A program made the translations under genes and the position numbers. This document shows, in pieces, positions 59,888 through 64,000 of a stretch of 64,000 nucleotides of DNA (the first letter of the stretch is position 1; each line of letters begins with the position of its first letter). The DNA is taken from the NCBI GenBank assembly GCA_017640605.1, contig JAEPQH010000006.1, positions 62,001 through 126,000 of the forward strand. Direction: 5' to 3'. Source of the stretch: Balneolaceae bacterium. Its GTDB lineage: Bacteria; Bacteroidota; Rhodothermia; Balneolales; Balneolaceae. The notes below the pieces were generated by a model. That model was given only the letters and a program-made list of their open reading frames with translations. It was not told where the DNA came from and did not search any database.

Positions 59888-62800
59888 ATGATAAAATTCA
59901 GGCTATTAACACTTCTCACTTTCGTCTTGTGTTCGGGCTCAGTATTAGCTCAAACAGGTAAAATAACAGGATTTGTTACCGACAGCGAAGGCGAGCCACT
60001 TCCCGGCGTAAGTATTGTAATTGAAGGTACGGTACAAGGCGCGGCAACATCCGCAGATGGATACTATCAAATACTTAATGTGGACCCGGGTGTATACACA
60101 CTTAAGGCTTCTTTCATAGGTTTTGCTACCGTTTTGGTAGAAAATGTGGAAGTAAATACTGATTTAACTACCCGTCAGGACTTCGAGATGGCCGAACAAA
60201 CCATCGAAGGGGAAGAAATCGTAGTAACCGCCGAGCAACCTGTGGTTCGTAAGGATGTTTCGTCAAGCCAGGCGAATATCAGTACCGATGATATAAAAGC
60301 ACTTCCTGTAACAAGTTTAACTAGTGTGATTGGATTGCAGGCAGGGGTAGAAGGTTTAAGTATTCGTGGAAGCGGTACCGATGAGGTTGCTTTTAATTTG
60401 AATGGTTTTACTCTCCGGTCAGGACGTGATAACAGCCCGTTTACAGGGGTTAGTATTACATCAGTTCAATCGGTTCAGGTACAAACCGGTGGTTTTAATG
60501 CTGAATATGGTAATCTAAGATCGGGTTTAGTTAACGTAACTAGTAAAGAAGGTGACCCTGATCGGTATACTGTAGATGGTATTATTCGAATTACTCCGCC
60601 ACAAGCAAAAAACATTGGGCAAAAAATAAACGATCCCAATTCATATTGGTTACGTCCATATTTAGATGATGATGTAGCATGGACCGGTACTAAAAATGGT
60701 GCGTGGGATCAATACACTCAAGACAGCTACCCTGAGTTTCAAGGGTGGAATGCTTATGCGCAATCGACCTTGGCTGATAACGATCCAACAAATGATTTAA
60801 CTCCTGAAGCTGCACAACAAGCCTTCTTATGGCAACATCGCAAAGACTTTGCCATCACAAACCCAGATTATGAAGTAGATTTGACCTTTGGTGGTCCGGT
60901 ACCGGGAATAAGTGAAAAACTAGGTAATTTGCGCTTTAGTTCTTCAATACGACAAACTCAAACAATGTATATGGTCCCACTTTCGGAAGATCGATTCCAG
61001 CAAACCACTTTTCAAACAAAACTGACTTCTAATGTTGGAGATGGTATGAAATTGTCGATTGATGGTCTTTATAGTAAAGAGATAGGTACCGGAGCAAGTC
61101 AATCGGGGAATCCTGGTTTTTTTATTTCTCCAGGTGGTATTTCTGGTTCTATGGATAATGTGAGTTATATAGATGCTCGTTTATATGCTTCCGACTATTG
61201 GGCCCCTTCTGAAAGAGTAAGTGCGAACATTGGTGCAGAGTTTACTCATTCATTAAGTGAGAATACATTTTATGAGGTTAAGGTTAATAATTATTTTTCA
61301 AGTAATAGTACTAATCCGGGCGCTTTCAGGGACACAAGCGATGTTGTTTTTATAGGTGGTGTAGGATTTGATGAAGCACCATTCGGCTTTTTTGATGAAC
61401 CTGATAATGCCGTAGGTGTTGATATGCGTTTAGGTGGTGGAATGAGTACTTCTAGAGATAGTAGTCAGGTATCTGATTTTAATATATCAGCAAGTATTAC
61501 TAGTCAGGTTAACCGAATTAACTTAGTTAAAGCAGGAATTGAGTTTTCTAGAACTCGAAGTCAAGTGAACTATGGTTCTTTTGATAAATTATTCCAAACA
61601 GGAAGAACACGATCTGTTTGGGATACCACTCCTTTCAGAATTGCTGCTTATGTACAAGATAAGCTCGAGTTTAATGGAATGATTGCAAACTTAGGTCTAC
61701 GTCTTACCTACAATAATCCAAATATTGATTGGTACGAATACGATACTTTTGATGATGCGTTTAGAAAAGGCCAAGCATCAACTTTGGAGGATTTGCCTCG
61801 GTCAAGAGTAAAACCTCAAGTGGTGTTACAACCAAGAATTGGAGTTTCTTTTCCAATTACCGATGTTAGTAAACTCTTCTTTAACTATGGGCATTTTATT
61901 CAGTTACCTGATCCAGAAAACTTATATCTCGTTCGTGTAGAGCCATTCACTAATACAATCACAAGAATTGCTGCACCTGCTAATAAATTGCCAAAAACTG
62001 TTGCATATGAACTAGGATTTGAGCAAAGTTTCTTTGATAATTATTTAGTTAGAATCAGTGGTTATTACAAGGATACAATTAATGATCCAGCATTACAGAC
62101 TTATATTCATAGAGGTGAGAGTGATTCATACAGTGTTTCACAACCTTTTTTCTATCGTGATGTTCGTGGAGTTGAACTAACTTTGAGAAAGCAAAGAGGG
62201 CGATTTTTCTGGGGTGAAGTAAACTATACATATGACGTTCAATCACGTGGATTCTTTGGTTCTCTCGAGGTCTACCAAAATCCATTCAGGCAAGATGAAT
62301 ATGACCGAGCTACTAGCGATAATGATATAACTCGCCCAGTGCCTCAACCATTTGCGCGATTACAACTTTATTTCAGAACCCCAGAAGATTTAGGTCCGAC
62401 TGTACTTGGTGGTAAACCATTAGGTGGATGGCAATTTGTGCCACTCATTTCGTGGAGGCAAGGATTTTTGCTTACCTATACAGGGGGAGGGGATCGCCCA
62501 GGGATTTTTCGAAACCTAAAATATAAAGACAGTTGGGGAAATAGCCTACGTATTTCAAAGCAATTTAACTTAGAAGGGCGATCAAATTTAAGTTTCTTTG
62601 CAGATATCACTAATGTGATAAATCATCGTTATTTCAATATCTATAATTCTGGAACAATCAATGGAACGGATCGTGAGAATTACTTTTCTTCGTTACACTT
62701 GCCAGCTGATAAACTAGAAGAAATTGGACTAACTAATTCGAGAGTGCCTGGAAACGATCAACCAGGTGATTATCGACCGGCTGGTGTTAAATTTGTACCT

Positions 62801-63034
62801 ATCGAAGCATCTTCAGATTTGGGTAGTATAAACAATCCCAATACTAGAGCGTTGTATTACGATACTCAGCTGGGCGAGTATTTCCAATATGTAGACGGTG
62901 GTTTTGTCGCTGCAGATAAGGATTTTGTAAATAAAGTACTTGATGATAAAGCCTACATAGACATGCCTAATCAAGAATATTTCCATTTCCTCGACCCACG
63001 TACTGTTCGGTTTGGAATCAGATTTTCATTTTAA
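59888..63034 (+). CDS. TonB-dependent outer membrane receptor with carboxypeptidase-regulatory-like N-terminal domain (second)
   Basis: The 1048-residue protein starts with a signal peptide (MIKFRLLTLLTFVLCSGSVLAQ). A carboxypeptidase-regulatory-like domain follows (about 24-105: ITGFVTDSEGEPLPGVSIVIEG), then the plug (about 115-235: EEIVVTAEQPVVRKD, VEGLSIRGSGTDEVAFNLNG and VQTGGFNAEYGNLRSGLVNV). A large barrel runs to the C-terminal phenylalanine (TVRFGIRFSF). It imports an unknown substrate across the outer membrane. It is 26 bp before a secreted protein gene that runs off the window, an operon arrangement like the receptor/partner pair at 13808-19757, although the partner is unrelated. 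The receptor is distinct in sequence from the first. Confidence 0.92.
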   Translation: MIKFRLLTLLTFVLCSGSVLAQTGKITGFVTDSEGEPLPGVSIVIEGTVQGAATSADGYYQILNVDPGVYTLKASFIGFATVLVENVEVNTDLTTRQDFEMAEQTIEGEEIVVTAEQPVVRKDVSSSQANISTDDIKALPVTSLTSVIGLQAGVEGLSIRGSGTDEVAFNLNGFTLRSGRDNSPFTGVSITSVQSVQVQTGGFNAEYGNLRSGLVNVTSKEGDPDRYTVDGIIRITPPQAKNIGQKINDPNSYWLRPYLDDDVAWTGTKNGAWDQYTQDSYPEFQGWNAYAQSTLADNDPTNDLTPEAAQQAFLWQHRKDFAITNPDYEVDLTFGGPVPGISEKLGNLRFSSSIRQTQTMYMVPLSEDRFQQTTFQTKLTSNVGDGMKLSIDGLYSKEIGTGASQSGNPGFFISPGGISGSMDNVSYIDARLYASDYWAPSERVSANIGAEFTHSLSENTFYEVKVNNYFSSNSTNPGAFRDTSDVVFIGGVGFDEAPFGFFDEPDNAVGVDMRLGGGMSTSRDSSQVSDFNISASITSQVNRINLVKAGIEFSRTRSQVNYGSFDKLFQTGRTRSVWDTTPFRIAAYVQDKLEFNGMIANLGLRLTYNNPNIDWYEYDTFDDAFRKGQASTLEDLPRSRVKPQVVLQPRIGVSFPITDVSKLFFNYGHFIQLPDPENLYLVRVEPFTNTITRIAAPANKLPKTVAYELGFEQSFFDNYLVRISGYYKDTINDPALQTYIHRGESDSYSVSQPFFYRDVRGVELTLRKQRGRFFWGEVNYTYDVQSRGFFGSLEVYQNPFRQDEYDRATSDNDITRPVPQPFARLQLYFRTPEDLGPTVLGGKPLGGWQFVPLISWRQGFLLTYTGGGDRPGIFRNLKYKDSWGNSLRISKQFNLEGRSNLSFFADITNVINHRYFNIYNSGTINGTDRENYFSSLHLPADKLEEIGLTNSRVPGNDQPGDYRPAGVKFVPIEASSDLGSINNPNTRALYYDTQLGEYFQYVDGGFVAADKDFVNKVLDDKAYIDMPNQEYFHFLDPRTVRFGIRFSF

Positions 63035-63060
63035 TACTGAGAAAGTTTAATAAAGAATAC

Positions 63061-64000
63061 ATGACGAAGAAGAATTCTAACATAGTTATCTGGACGGCCA
63101 TAATTCTAGTATTTACCTCTGTAAGTCTGAAAGCACAGGTGGAAAATCGATGGTTATCAGCAGGTTCTTTCCATAATTATTATGCCAGTATTGGTTCCGA
63201 AATTGAAAGTGGATTTATTAGTGCCCAACAAGGTGGCTGGCAATGGCCAGCTATTTATTCGGGGCAAGATGCTATGGCAATGAAAGGATTTTGGTTGGGA
63301 GTAAAGAATTTTAATGATGGATTTAATGATTGGGAAACTAGAGTTGTTCACGTAGGCCCTCGAGTAACTGGTTTAGGTGAGTTTTATCCGGTTAGTATGG
63401 AGACTATAAGTAAATTTGAACCACCTCAAGTATTTGTAGATGGTCTTCAATCCATTGCTAAAGATGTGGTAAACGAACGTGTTGACCCCAATCTTGATGC
63501 AGATCGTGAAATTCGAATTGAAGTAAATACTTTAATTGGAGTAACCGTAAAGCGAACCATCAAGCAATTCAGCCAACAGTACCATGATAATTATCACGTA
63601 CTTGAATATACCTTTATAAACACAGGAAATACCGATTCAGATCCAGAGATTGAGCTCCCGGGACAAGACTTAGAAGGGTTTATTCCTTATTTCCTAAACA
63701 GAATGGCTCCGGTTAAGGCAACACGTTTTACTATTGGAAATGCTTCCGGTTGGGGTATTAATACAATGAACGATCAGAGAGGTGACGGTTGGAGACCGGA
63801 AGAACCTGAAGATTTTAGAGCTTCTTTTGCATGGCACGGTTACTGGCCTAATGCGGAGGTTGAATATGACAATATTGGAGCACCAATATTTATACCAAAC
63901 ACTACAGGCGGTTTCCTATCACCAGCCGATACAACAGGGCGATTAGGAGCTTATCACTTTGTTGGAACTGCAACATTGCAAGCTCCGGTGTCTGCTGACG
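63061..64000 (+). CDS. Secreted protein of unknown function, partner of the TonB receptor (3' end outside window)
   Basis: An open frame runs from the ATG at 63061 to the right edge, covering the first 313 residues. It has a signal peptide (about 1-26, ending SLKAQ) and then a beta-rich region with ENRWLSAGSFHNYYASIGSE and DNYHVLEYTFINTGNTD. I do not recognise a family with certainty; similar proteins, from memory, follow TonB receptors in Balneolota and Rhodothermota. The 26-bp spacing to the receptor suggests co-transcription. A C-terminal sorting tail may lie beyond the window. Confidence 0.8.
   Translation, partial: MTKKNSNIVIWTAIILVFTSVSLKAQVENRWLSAGSFHNYYASIGSEIESGFISAQQGGWQWPAIYSGQDAMAMKGFWLGVKNFNDGFNDWETRVVHVGPRVTGLGEFYPVSMETISKFEPPQVFVDGLQSIAKDVVNERVDPNLDADREIRIEVNTLIGVTVKRTIKQFSQQYHDNYHVLEYTFINTGNTDSDPEIELPGQDLEGFIPYFLNRMAPVKATRFTIGNASGWGINTMNDQRGDGWRPEEPEDFRASFAWHGYWPNAEVEYDNIGAPIFIPNTTGGFLSPADTTGRLGAYHFVGTATLQAPVSAD

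Overview
The window looks like a chromosomal segment of a Gram-negative member of the Bacteroidota/Balneolota-Rhodothermota group; a Balneola-like marine bacterium is the best guess. Supporting signs are Por-secretion-type C-terminal tails on exported proteins (SLDQNYPNPFNP... ending in a Lys-rich strand), TonB-dependent receptors with an N-terminal carboxypeptidase-regulatory-like domain, tandem OmpH/Skp genes after bamA, few strong Shine-Dalgarno sites, one exact TAnnTTTG -7 promoter element, and moderately AT-rich DNA. No rRNA, tRNA, CRISPR array, prophage or insertion sequence was found. Both edges cut genes: a Na+/H+ antiporter on the left and a secreted protein on the right.

Layout. 1-873: partial antiporter (-). 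1048-2567: pterin carbinolamine dehydratase, then rpsF-rpsR-rplI. 2698-8121: a DsbD-type reductase and a 1148-residue outer-membrane-type protein. 8293-10334: ExbB, a small membrane protein, and two ExbD proteins, each gene with a CGGAG ribosome-binding site. 10402-13666: thiL and ftsH. 13808-19757: a TonB-dependent receptor and a secreted protein made of two almost identical 446-residue halves, preceded by seven TAAC-like units in exact 11-bp register. 19963-21321: an animal-type 6-pyruvoyl-tetrahydropterin synthase and folE2. 21420-23391: a Fic gene within a cluster of palindromic repeats. 23397-26588: a glycosidase-like lipoprotein and a beta-propeller protein (-). 26780-33229: a secreted nuclease, NAD synthetase and an MltD-type transglycosylase. 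33239-41282: envelope run ctp-PHP-ribH-uppS-bamA-skp-skp-skp. 41337-48624: VWA protein, rnhB and the rod-shape operon mreBCD-mrdA-rodA. 48731-52753: purH, purN, perM and recX. 52758-55836: FIST sensor and hybrid kinase. 55892-59548: recA, a four-helix-bundle protein, a kynureninase-like enzyme and tryptophan 2,3-dioxygenase. 59888-64000: a second TonB-dependent receptor and a partial secreted partner.

How the genes work together. Much of the window is envelope biology: peptidoglycan elongation (mre/PBP2/RodA), lipid carrier (UppS), OMP assembly (BamA and Skp paralogues), wall turnover (MltD), periplasmic redox (DsbD) and proteolysis (FtsH, Ctp). Energised uptake is represented by ExbB/ExbD and two TonB-dependent receptors. 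Pterin genes (PTPS, FolE2, PCD) and the tryptophan-to-kynurenine genes plus NadE suggest pterin cofactor metabolism and tryptophan breakdown feeding anthranilate or NAD.

The most interesting signal is the 13664-13762 control region. Head-to-tail 11-bp repeats, the spacing used by PhoB/OmpR-family activators, end just upstream of a TAnnTTTG -7 element that has no visible -33 partner. They sit in front of the receptor and duplicated beta-helix protein pair. This suggests a response-regulator-controlled surface uptake system, possibly phosphate-responsive; the ligand is unknown.
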